In this document: positions 1 through 5,981 of the stretch, piece after piece | Layout of the letters: the number at the start of each line of letters is the position of its first letter | Numbering within the stretch: position 1 is the stretch's first letter | NCBI GenBank assembly: GCA_002469305.1 | Contig: DKEY01000142.1 | Span: 1 to 7,159, forward strand | DNA length: 7,159 nucleotides | Reading direction: 5' to 3' | Origin: Sulfurospirillum sp. UBA6810 | GTDB lineage: Bacteria; Campylobacterota; Campylobacteria; Campylobacterales; Sulfurospirillaceae | The notes under the pieces: model-generated | The model's database searches: none | Seen by the model: the letters and a program-made list of their open reading frames with translations, nothing else | Told to the model about the DNA's origin: nothing | Position numbers and translations under genes: made by a program

Positions 1-19
1 AACTATTTATTCAACGAAC

Positions 20-49
20 ATTATAACACACTCAGCTCTTATCTGATAA
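20..49 (-). promoter_or_regulatory. Leftward sigma70-type promoter
   Basis: Read on the minus strand, TTATCA (positions 49-44) and a perfect TATAAT (25-20) are separated by 18 bp, so transcription would start near position 13 and run off the left edge. The -35 matches the consensus at four of six positions. It points away from the integrase gene, which is where a cassette promoter (Pc) or the promoter of a divergent neighbour would lie. What it transcribes is outside the window. Confidence 0.45.
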
Positions 50-109
50 TTAACTAAACATAAAAAATATTCATTGATTTGTTAAAAATATTGCATTTTG
101 TAATGTATT

Positions 110-138
110 TTGCTGTTTTTTAACAAGTACTCTATAAT
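110..138 (+). promoter_or_regulatory. Promoter of the integrase gene
   Basis: TTGCTG (110-115) and a perfect TATAAT (133-138) are separated by exactly 17 bp, the best promoter-like match in the upstream region. Initiation near 145 would give a leader of about 110 nt before the GTG at 256. I see no LexA-type box (neither CTG-N10-CAG nor GAAC-N4-GTTC) overlapping it. This fits Campylobacterota, which generally lack LexA. Confidence 0.5.
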
Positions 139-159
139 CCTTAAACATAAAATGTGTTT

Positions 160-220
160 TTAAAAGGAACACGGTAGATATTTGAACTGTATGTTAGGTA
201 TTTGTTGAAAAACCTTTTAA
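160..220. repeat. Inverted/direct repeat pair in integrase leader
   Basis: TTAAAAGG at 160-167 and CCTTTTAA at 213-220 form a perfect 8-bp inverted repeat 45 bp apart. The same segments also share a 9-bp direct repeat TTTTAAAAG (158-166 and 215-223), each soon followed by GAAC. Repeats flanking a core-like GTTAGGT (193-199) could be recombinase-binding elements of an attI site, or a leader stem. The AT-rich composition makes chance occurrence quite possible. Confidence 0.3.
193..199 (+). other. Possible integron core site (GTTRRRY)
   Basis: GTTAGGT fits the GTTRRRY consensus cut by integron integrases, and lies 57 bp upstream of the integrase start inside the repeat pair at 160-220. The 7-mer consensus is loose enough that about one match is expected by chance on two strands of a region this size. 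Its orientation (pointing toward intI) is opposite to that of attI in classic divergent integrons. This is a candidate only. Confidence 0.2.
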
Positions 221-232
221 AAGAACATTTTA

Positions 233-250
233 TTCCTTAAGTGAAGGGGG
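233..250 (+). promoter_or_regulatory. Ribosome binding site of the integrase, possibly masked
   Basis: AAGGGGG (244-250) lies 5 nt before GTG 256 and is the strongest Shine-Dalgarno sequence in the window, so it fixes the start at 256 rather than at the in-frame GTG at 241, which has no such sequence upstream. CCTT at 235-238 can pair with AAGG at 244-247 across a 5-nt loop, extended by two G-U pairs. A weak hairpin could therefore cover the site. Confidence 0.55.
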
Positions 251-255
251 TAGAT

Positions 256-1224
256 GTGAGTCAAAAAAACAAATTGCTAGACTTGGTCAGAGACAAGATA
301 AGATTAAAACACTATAGTATCTCGACTGAAAAGACGTATGTGCATTGGATAAAATGCTATATATTATTTCACAACAAAAAGCATCCCATAGAGATGGGAA
401 AAAACGAGATAGAGCAGTATCTAACCAGCCTTGCAGTTAAAAACAGAGTATCTCCCACCACACAAAATCAAGCATTTTCTGCGATACTGTTTTTGTATAG
501 AGAAGTTTTAGGCACAGACATGAGCGACTGGGACATACAAGCACTAAGAGCACAGGAGAGAAAGCATATACCGACTGTTTTAACAAAAGAAGAAGTACGA
601 GAAATTATATTTGGAACAAATGGCATATATAACCTTATGACCTCTTTGATGTACGGTTGCGGTTTGAGGATGAGTGAGATTTTAAATCTAAGAATCAAAG
701 ATATTGACTTTGGATTTGACAAGATATACATTTGGGACAGTAAATCCCTTTGCGACAGAACTTTACCTTTACCAAAAAAGCTAAAGACAAAACTTTTAGC
801 TCAAGTTACATTCGTAGAGGAGTTACATGTAAAGGATTTGGCTGAAGGATATGGGAGTGTTTATATGCCTTATGCTTTTGAAAAAAAGTATCCCAAAGCA
901 AAGATGGAAACAAAATGGCAATTTTTGTTTCCTATGAACAAAGTAAGCAAAGATCCACGAAGTGGGGCTATAAGACGCCATCACATTCACCCTCAGACAT
1001 TTGGGCGTAACATAAAACAAGCTTCACAAAAAGCAAATATAAACAAAAGGGTAACATCACATATATTTAGACACTCGTATGCTACACACCTGTTGCAAGC
1101 GGGTATAGATTTGAGAACCATTCAAGAACTACTTGGGCATAGAAGTGTCGAAACAACTATGGTTTATACTCATGTAGTCTCACAGATAAATAAGACAAAA
1201 GTTTTAAGTCCTTTAGATTTCTAA
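256..1224 (+). CDS. intI: Integron integrase (tyrosine recombinase IntI)
   Basis: Site-specific tyrosine recombinase of the integron type, which inserts and excises gene cassettes between attI and attC sites. It has 322 residues from GTG 256; the in-frame GTG at 241 would add five. The N-terminal SAM-like DNA-binding domain (about 1-100) carries IntI hallmarks: IRLKHYS, a WI..YI.FH..KHP motif and TTQNQAFSAILFLY. The catalytic domain shows R138 (GLRMSE), K163, H269-x-x-R272-H, H295 (LLGH) and nucleophile Y304 (MVYTH), so the active site appears complete. The IntI-only insertion, absent from XerC/D, is present at about 197-255 (MPYAFEKKYP, then KDPRSG, RRHH and QTFGRN). The beta2-beta3 turn reads DSKSLCDR instead of the usual DGKGxKDR: the catalytic lysine is kept but both glycines are lost. 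It is codirectional with recA 55 bp downstream. Whether a cassette array exists to the left cannot be seen. Confidence 0.93.
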   Translation: MSQKNKLLDLVRDKIRLKHYSISTEKTYVHWIKCYILFHNKKHPIEMGKNEIEQYLTSLAVKNRVSPTTQNQAFSAILFLYREVLGTDMSDWDIQALRAQERKHIPTVLTKEEVREIIFGTNGIYNLMTSLMYGCGLRMSEILNLRIKDIDFGFDKIYIWDSKSLCDRTLPLPKKLKTKLLAQVTFVEELHVKDLAEGYGSVYMPYAFEKKYPKAKMETKWQFLFPMNKVSKDPRSGAIRRHHIHPQTFGRNIKQASQKANINKRVTSHIFRHSYATHLLQAGIDLRTIQELLGHRSVETTMVYTHVVSQINKTKVLSPLDF

Positions 1225-1244
1225 AGACTTTTTCAAGCACAAAA

Positions 1245-1253
1245 TGTTAAAAT
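1245..1253 (+). promoter_or_regulatory. Extended -10 promoter of recA
   Basis: TGT-TAAAAT in the 55-bp gap between intI and recA fits an extended -10 element (TGn plus TAnAAT). There is no clear -35 box, as is common in Campylobacterota promoters. Initiation near 1260 would leave a leader of about 20 nt ending in the ribosome site AAAAGGGA (1267-1274). recA could thus be transcribed on its own as well as by read-through from intI. Confidence 0.45.
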
Positions 1254-1279
1254 AAAAACTCATTACAAAAGGGAATTCC

Positions 1280-2326
1280 ATGAAGATTGATGACAACAAA
1301 AAAAAGGCACTAGAACTCGCTGTAAAGCAGATAGATAAAGCTTTTGGTAAGGGCGCATTGGTACGTTTAGGCGACCGTGTTATTGAACCAATAGCTTCTA
1401 TAAGCACAGGCTCTATCGGTCTTGATATAGCTTTAGGGATTGATGGTGTTCCAAAAGGCAGGATTATAGAGATATATGGACCAGAGAGTTCAGGTAAGAC
1501 TACTCTGGCACTTCAGATCATAGCCCAATCACAAAAAGAAGGCAGTATCTGTGCTTTTGTTGATGCAGAACATGCTCTTGATGTAAAGTATGCAGGCAAT
1601 CTTGGTGTTGATACGGAAAATCTTTTAGTTTCACAACCAGACTTTGGCGAGCAAGCTTTGGATATAGTTGAAACACTAGCTCGCTCAGGTGCAGTTGATG
1701 TTATCGTTATAGACTCAGTAGCAGCGCTTACTCCAAAGAGTGAGATAGAAGGCGATATGGGAGATACTCATGTGGGTCTTCAAGCAAGACTTATGAGCCA
1801 AGCTCTGAGAAAACTTACAGGTGTTGTTCACAAGATGAATACAACTGTCATCTTCATCAATCAAATCCGTATGAAGATAGGAACGATGGGTTATGGTTCT
1901 CCTGAAACAACAACAGGTGGAAATGCTCTAAAGTTTTATGCTTCTGTGAGAATTGATGTAAGAAAGATAGCAACGCTCAAGCAAGGTGAAGAGCAGATAG
2001 GAAACCGCGTAAAAGCAAAAGTTATAAAAAACAAAGTTGCACCTCCTTTTAGACAAGCAGAATTTGATATCATGTTTGGTGAGGGTATCTCTAAAGAGGG
2101 TGAACTTGTAGATTATGGTGTTAAACTTGATATCGTAGATAAAAGTGGCGCATGGTTTAGTTATGGTGAAACTAGACTAGGGCAAGGTCGTGAAAATGTA
2201 AAGGCATTTTTAAAAGAAAATAAAACTATAGCAGAAGAGATTGAAGCAAAAATCAAAGAAGCTATGGGTACAAAGATAGCTGTAGATGTATCTGACCTCG
2301 ATGAGAGTGTTGAAGAAGACATTTAG
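1280..2326 (+). CDS. recA: Recombinase RecA
   Basis: DNA-dependent ATPase that forms filaments on single-stranded DNA and drives homologous pairing in recombinational repair. It has 348 residues, the usual bacterial RecA length. Walker A is GPESSGKTT (67-75), the catalytic glutamate is E97 in DAEHALD, and Walker B is VIVIDS (141-146). The L1 DNA-binding loop spans about 155-174 (EIEGDMGDTHVG) and L2 about 194-212 (NQIRMKIG through GSPETTTGG). The C-terminus is acidic (DLDESVEEDI), typical of the self-regulating RecA tail. The start ATG follows an AAAAGGGA site with 5-nt spacing. eno follows after 27 bp with no terminator, so the two are probably cotranscribed, as in Campylobacter and Helicobacter. 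No SOS box is visible upstream. All key residues are intact. Confidence 0.98.
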   Translation: MKIDDNKKKALELAVKQIDKAFGKGALVRLGDRVIEPIASISTGSIGLDIALGIDGVPKGRIIEIYGPESSGKTTLALQIIAQSQKEGSICAFVDAEHALDVKYAGNLGVDTENLLVSQPDFGEQALDIVETLARSGAVDVIVIDSVAALTPKSEIEGDMGDTHVGLQARLMSQALRKLTGVVHKMNTTVIFINQIRMKIGTMGYGSPETTTGGNALKFYASVRIDVRKIATLKQGEEQIGNRVKAKVIKNKVAPPFRQAEFDIMFGEGISKEGELVDYGVKLDIVDKSGAWFSYGETRLGQGRENVKAFLKENKTIAEEIEAKIKEAMGTKIAVDVSDLDESVEEDI

Positions 2327-2353
2327 CTTTTTAAAATTTAACTAGGAGATACA

Positions 2354-3625
2354 GTGATTTATATTGATGATATTTTTGCAGATGAAGTTCTTGATAGTAG
2401 AGGAAATCCAACTGTAAGAGCGACAGTTATACTAAGCGATGGAACAAGTGCAAATGCGATAGTGCCAAGTGGTGCAAGTACAGGGAAAAGAGAAGCGCTT
2501 GAGTTAAGAGATGGCGATGGACGTTATATGGGCAAGGGTGTTTTACAAGCTTGTGAAAATGTCAATGTCCAAATCTCAGATGCTCTCATAGGTATGAGTC
2601 CTTTTGATCAAGCAGCTGTTGATATGGCTATGAAAGAGCTTGATGGAACAGAGAACTACTCAAATCTTGGTGCAAATGCAGTTCTTGGTGTGAGTATGGC
2701 TGTGGCTAGAGTTGCGGCAAAAAGCTTAGATATCCCTCTATATAGATATCTAGGTGGTGCAAATGCTATGACTATGCCAGTTCCAATGCTAAATATCATC
2801 AATGGTGGAGAACACGCAAATAACTCCGTAGATTTTCAAGAGTATATGGTTATGCCTATTGGATTTGAAAATTTTAAAGAGGGTTTAAGAGCAAGTGCTG
2901 AAGTTTACCATAACCTCAAAAAGATCATCGATGGCATGGGTGAGTCAACTGCCGTGGGTGATGAAGGTGGTTTTGCACCAAATCTCAAATCAAATGAAGA
3001 GCCTATACAAGTTATCATGCAAGCGATTGAAAAAGCAGGATATGTACCAGGTGAGCAGATAGCTATCGCACTTGATGTTGCCGCTAGTGAACTTATAAAT
3101 GAGTCTGGAAAATATGTTTTAAAAAGTGAAAACAGAGAGTTAAGTAGTGAAGAGTTAGCTGATTATTATGTAGATTTATGTTCAAAGTACCCAATCGTAT
3201 CTATCGAAGATGGATTAAGTGAAGATGACTGGGATGGTTGGAAGCTCTTAACTCAAAAGCTTGGAGATAAAGTCCAACTCGTTGGAGATGACCTTTATGT
3301 TACAAATGCAAAGATTTTGGCTGAAGGGATTGAAAAAGGTATAGCAAATGCTATCCTTATCAAGCCAAACCAGATAGGTTCTGTAACTGAGACAATGAAT
3401 ACTATCAGACTAGCTCAGCGCAATAACTATAACTGTGTTATGAGTCACAGAAGTGGTGAGAGTGAAGATGCTTTTATCGCAGATTTTGCTGTTGCTCTTA
3501 ACTGTGGTCAGATAAAAACAGGAAGTACTTCAAGAAGTGACAGAATCGCAAAGTACAACAGACTTTTAGAGATAGGCTTAGAAGTGAGTAGTAGTGAATA
3601 CCTAGGAAAAGCACTTTTTAAGTAA
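2354..3625 (+). CDS. eno: Enolase (phosphopyruvate hydratase)
   Basis: Cytoplasmic enzyme of glycolysis/gluconeogenesis that interconverts 2-phosphoglycerate and phosphoenolpyruvate; in an autotroph it would mainly serve gluconeogenic carbon flow. It has 423 residues, within the family range. The start is GTG, fixed by AGGAG (2344-2348) 5 nt upstream. Visible landmarks are SRGNPT (15-20), GASTG (40-44), H154 and E163 (GEHANNS..FQE), E204 in GDEGGFAPN (catalytic acid/base), Mg2+ ligands D241, E285 and D312, catalytic K337 inside the enolase signature ILIKPNQIGS, the SHRSGE loop (364-369) and substrate-binding K388 (IKTGS). The SHRSGESEDAF variant replaces the commoner SHRSGETEDTT. It lies 27 bp after recA and 9 bp before the next gene. 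No defect is seen. Confidence 0.98.
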   Translation: MIYIDDIFADEVLDSRGNPTVRATVILSDGTSANAIVPSGASTGKREALELRDGDGRYMGKGVLQACENVNVQISDALIGMSPFDQAAVDMAMKELDGTENYSNLGANAVLGVSMAVARVAAKSLDIPLYRYLGGANAMTMPVPMLNIINGGEHANNSVDFQEYMVMPIGFENFKEGLRASAEVYHNLKKIIDGMGESTAVGDEGGFAPNLKSNEEPIQVIMQAIEKAGYVPGEQIAIALDVAASELINESGKYVLKSENRELSSEELADYYVDLCSKYPIVSIEDGLSEDDWDGWKLLTQKLGDKVQLVGDDLYVTNAKILAEGIEKGIANAILIKPNQIGSVTETMNTIRLAQRNNYNCVMSHRSGESEDAFIADFAVALNCGQIKTGSTSRSDRIAKYNRLLEIGLEVSSSEYLGKALFK

Positions 3626-3634
3626 TCTATCTAA

Positions 3635-3916
3635 ATGAGTGAAATACTAGAAGAGTTTAATGATGAGCTAAAAGGGAACTCCAAGGGAGTTCTCTTTTAC
3701 GCAAAAGTGATAATTCTCATCTTTCTTGTTGGTGGATTTGGCGTATATGTGGGAGACCTTTTATTTGGTAAGAGTTCTTTAGACGTACTTTTAAATCTAC
3801 AAACTGACAAAGAAATCTTGGAAAATAAGGTTATAAATCTAAAAGAACAAAATGCTATACTACAAAAAGAGTATTTTGAACTCAAAGATTTAGACCCTGA
3901 TAGCAAAGGAAAATAG
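3635..3916 (+). CDS. Small membrane coiled-coil protein, FtsB/DivIC-like
   Basis: This 93-residue protein has a short acidic cytoplasmic N-terminus, one transmembrane helix (about 22-44, VLFYAKVIILIFLVGGFGVYVG) and a heptad-patterned coiled coil (about 52-85) rich in L, N and E, ending ELKDLDP. That architecture is shared by the FtsB/DivIC septum-formation family, single-pass proteins that bridge FtsL and FtsQ in the divisome. The position after recA-eno matches the small uncharacterised gene there in Campylobacter (Cj1671c) and Helicobacter. The FtsB assignment rests on architecture, not on diagnostic residues. ATG 3635 is 9 bp after the eno stop and has no convincing Shine-Dalgarno, so translation may be coupled to eno. 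A strong stem-loop lies over codons 12-22. Confidence 0.72.
   Translation: MSEILEEFNDELKGNSKGVLFYAKVIILIFLVGGFGVYVGDLLFGKSSLDVLLNLQTDKEILENKVINLKEQNAILQKEYFELKDLDPDSKGK
3669..3699 (+). terminator. Terminator-like stem-loop inside coding sequence
   Basis: GGGAACTCC (3674-3682) and GGAGTTCTC (3686-3694) pair across a 3-nt loop with one G-U. The stem is extended by TAAAA/TTTTA to 14 bp in all. The 3' arm ends in TCTCTTTTA, giving a short U-tract, so this resembles an intrinsic terminator. It begins 44 nt after the eno stop but lies within codons 12-22 of the next gene, so it could act as an attenuator when that gene is poorly translated. Confidence 0.45.
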
Positions 3917-3921
3917 CCCAC

Positions 3922-4578
3922 ATGCTGAAGCATCTTTTAACACTATCCCTCTTTATAACACTAATTTCTGCAAGAGAAAATCCTTTTGTTTCCATAGAAT
4001 CTGCTGATACTATTGGGAAAGCTACAAGTATAAAAAATACAAGAGCATCTTTTGTAGAGCAAAGCATCAAACTTCCAAGTACTGCAAGGATTTTAAAAAG
4101 CATGGAACTTCACTATCAAAACCTAGATGGTAGCATAGAGAGTAAGGTTGTTGCAATAGATAAAGATATAGATTGGCATGATGAATTGGTTTTGAAAAAA
4201 GCTTTTGCTATGCCACAAATCAAGATAGAAGAACAAGCAGCAAATACAGAGAAAACAGTAGCTGTAAAAGAGCCTATAAAAAAGAGTCTCAATTTCAGGG
4301 ATACACTTTCGATTGATTTGATTGAAAAAAATATTTGGTTAAAAACACAAGACAGGAAGATAAGAGATTTTCTTGTTACAAAGCCATATAAGATAGTTAT
4401 AGATTTTGAAAAAGATTTATCTTTTACTACAAAAGAATTTCCACTTGATATAAAACCTTTTGAAAAGATAGTGATAGGAAATCATGATGGATACTACCGT
4501 GTAGTTATAGAGTTAGATGGTCAGTATAGATATGATATATCAAAAGTTGATGAAGGGTTTTTTATAAGATTGAAGTGA
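3922..4578 (+). CDS. Secreted AMIN-domain protein (CgpA-like)
   Basis: This 218-residue protein has a Sec signal peptide (LKHLLTLSLFITLISA, about 1-17, probable cleavage before RENPF). A low-complexity charged stretch follows (about 85-120), then a C-terminal beta-rich module (about 122-218) resembling the AMIN domain, which targets periplasmic proteins to peptidoglycan or envelope complexes. Typical features are the IWLKTQDRKIRDFLVTKPYKIVIDFEK stretch and the closing YRVVIELDGQYRYD...GFFIRL. The RENPF mature start is common in Campylobacterota envelope proteins. Position suggests homology with C. jejuni CgpA, a glycoprotein, but I see no D/E-x-N-x-S/T glycosylation sequon here. ATG 3922 is 5 bp after the preceding gene, with AAAGGA (3905-3910) at a rather long 11-nt spacing. 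The exact role is unknown. Confidence 0.75.
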   Translation: MLKHLLTLSLFITLISARENPFVSIESADTIGKATSIKNTRASFVEQSIKLPSTARILKSMELHYQNLDGSIESKVVAIDKDIDWHDELVLKKAFAMPQIKIEEQAANTEKTVAVKEPIKKSLNFRDTLSIDLIEKNIWLKTQDRKIRDFLVTKPYKIVIDFEKDLSFTTKEFPLDIKPFEKIVIGNHDGYYRVVIELDGQYRYDISKVDEGFFIRLK

Positions 4579-4603
4579 GTGGAAGAGAGACTCTCCCACT
4601 TTT
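4578..4603 (+). terminator. Intrinsic terminator of the recA-eno operon
   Basis: GTGG-A-AGAG (4579-4587) pairs with CTCT-C-CCAC (4591-4599) across a 3-nt loop with one internal A/C mismatch, and is followed by TTTT (4600-4603). It overlaps the final A of the TGA stop of the AMIN gene and lies 6 bp from the convergent gltA stop. Read in the other direction it lacks a U-tract, so it mainly serves the rightward transcript. Confidence 0.7.
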
Positions 4604-4609
4604 ACTCGT

Positions 4610-5890
4610 TTAAAACTCAGGTGTTCTCTCATCAGGTCCAAGGTAGAGTTGGCGAGGACGTGCTATCTTCATGTCTGGCTGCTCTTTAAGTTCAATCCAC
4701 TGAGCAATCCAACCTGGAGTTCTTCCGATAACAAATATAACAGCAAACATCTCTTTTGGAATTCTGAGCGCTTGTAAAATAACCCCAGAGTAGAAGTCGA
4801 TATTTGGATATAGTTTTCTTGAGATAAAGTAGTCATCACTCAGTGCAATTTCTTCAATTCTTTTTGCGATAGCCATAAGCTCTGTGTCAAGTCCTAGCTC
4901 ATCGACTAACTGTTTTTGTATATTTTTAAGTATAGTTGCACGAGGATCAAAGTTTTTATAAACTCTATGGCCAAATCCCATCAATCTAAATGGATCATTA
5001 GGATCTTTTGCTTTTTGGATGTATTTATCTACATTCTCAACAGAACCTATAAGTTCTAGTTGACGGATAACAGATTCATTTGCTCCTCCATGCGCTCTTC
5101 CCCAAAGTGCACCGATACCAGCGGAGATAGCTGCATATGGATGTGCATGAGTGGAAGCAACAACACGTACAGCAGTTGTTGAAGCATTTTGTTCATGGTC
5201 AGCATGTAGTGTAAGAATAGTATCTAGTGCTTGTACTTCTATCGGTTTTAAATCAACGTGATGATGAGGGTAGCCTCTTAGCATATATAAGAAGTTTTCT
5301 GTAAATCCCTTTGAAAGATCAGGGTAGATTACAGGCAAACCATTTGAGTATCTATAAGAGAGTGCTGCAATAGTTGGTATTTTTGCAACAATTCTGTGAG
5401 CCATCTCTATAACTTCTTCTGGAGAATCCATATCTAGTGAGTCAAAGTAAAATGTAGAAAGGGCTGCAACTGCTGAAGAGAGTATCGCCATCGGATGGGC
5501 ATTGTCAGGAAAAGCATCAAAGAGTTTTTTCATACTTTCATGAACAAAAGATCTTTTTTGCAATTCTACTTTAAATGCTGCCATTTGTTCATCAGTTGGT
5601 AATTCTTTATGCAAAAGAAGAAAAGCGGTATCTAAAAATGTTTTTTTTGTAGCGAGATATGAAATGTCATATCCTCTATACATCAGCTTGCCTTTTGCTC
5701 CATCTATATATGTTATGCGAGAGCGACAACTTGCAGTAGAAGTGAAGCCTCTATCAAATGTAAACATACCAGTATCAGAGTAAAACTTAGAGATATCAAC
5801 AACATCAGGACCGATTGTTGGTTCTAATATAGGAAAATCAAAGCTTTTGCCTGTTCTATTATCAGTGACTGTAACCGTTCTATTTGGCAT
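4610..5890 (-). CDS. gltA: Citrate synthase (type II)
   Basis: Condenses acetyl-CoA and oxaloacetate to citrate in the cytoplasm. It has 426 residues from ATG 5890, matching the roughly 427-residue hexameric proteobacterial type. The in-frame ATG at 5896 touches the ribosome site AAAAAGGA (5904-5897) with no spacing, whereas ATG 5890 sits 6 nt away, so the latter is preferred. Catalytic residues are H267 (LWGRAHGGAN), H308 (GFGHRVYKNFDPRA) and D365 (NIDFYSG); substrate-binding H229 is in LHADHEQNAS, and the RTPGW..QW.E motif is at 390-400. The N-terminal beta domain (ITYIDG..L.YRGYDI, 59-76) is present. If the host fixes CO2 by the reductive TCA cycle, as Sulfurimonas does, this gene would serve the oxidative direction; that is inference. 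It has its own promoter. Confidence 0.97.
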   Translation of the reverse strand: MPNRTVTVTDNRTGKSFDFPILEPTIGPDVVDISKFYSDTGMFTFDRGFTSTASCRSRITYIDGAKGKLMYRGYDISYLATKKTFLDTAFLLLHKELPTDEQMAAFKVELQKRSFVHESMKKLFDAFPDNAHPMAILSSAVAALSTFYFDSLDMDSPEEVIEMAHRIVAKIPTIAALSYRYSNGLPVIYPDLSKGFTENFLYMLRGYPHHHVDLKPIEVQALDTILTLHADHEQNASTTAVRVVASTHAHPYAAISAGIGALWGRAHGGANESVIRQLELIGSVENVDKYIQKAKDPNDPFRLMGFGHRVYKNFDPRATILKNIQKQLVDELGLDTELMAIAKRIEEIALSDDYFISRKLYPNIDFYSGVILQALRIPKEMFAVIFVIGRTPGWIAQWIELKEQPDMKIARPRQLYLGPDERTPEF

Positions 5891-5919
5891 ATGCATTCCT
5901 TTTTGAAATATTCTTTTTT

Positions 5920-5946
5920 ATTATAATACACGCTCTATTATTACAA
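5920..5946 (-). promoter_or_regulatory. Promoter of gltA
   Basis: On the minus strand a perfect TATAAT (5925-5920) is preceded by TTGTAA (5946-5941) at a short 15-bp spacing. Initiation near 5913 would give a leader of about 23 nt that includes AAAAAGGA. This allows gltA to be expressed independently of the upstream antiporter gene. Confidence 0.5.
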
Positions 5947-5962
5947 AATGATGAGAATAGAG
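5933..5962. repeat. Inverted repeat across the gltA -35 region
   Basis: CTCTATT (5933-5939) and AATAGAG (5956-5962) form a perfect 7-bp dyad with a 16-bp centre that contains the gltA -35 hexamer. No U-tract follows on the minus strand, so it is a poor terminator for the antiporter gene. A protein-binding operator is an alternative reading. Confidence 0.35.
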
Positions 5963-5981
5963 ATTAATTTTATTTTTTAAC

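Noticed and set aside
184..196. GAAC-N5-GTTA resembling a LexA/DinR box
   Set aside because: The spacing and last base do not match GAAC-N4-GTTC, and LexA is generally absent from this phylum.
118..199. Possible attC site from TTTTAAC (118-124) to GTTAGGT (193-199)
   Set aside because: The outer cores are not complementary (the left one lacks the required purine) and the inner arms pair poorly, so the folded attC shape is not supported.
468..731. Minus-strand open frame of 87 codons within intI
   Set aside because: It is antisense to a clearly conserved gene, has no ribosome site, and its translation has no recognisable domain.
1225..1279. attC or terminator between intI and recA
   Set aside because: There is no inverted repeat or core-site pair; only a promoter-like element and a ribosome site are visible.
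3697..4103. Two minus-strand open frames of 73-78 codons opposite the FtsB-like and AMIN genes
   Set aside because: Both lie on the complement of well-supported genes and show no ribosome site or family features.
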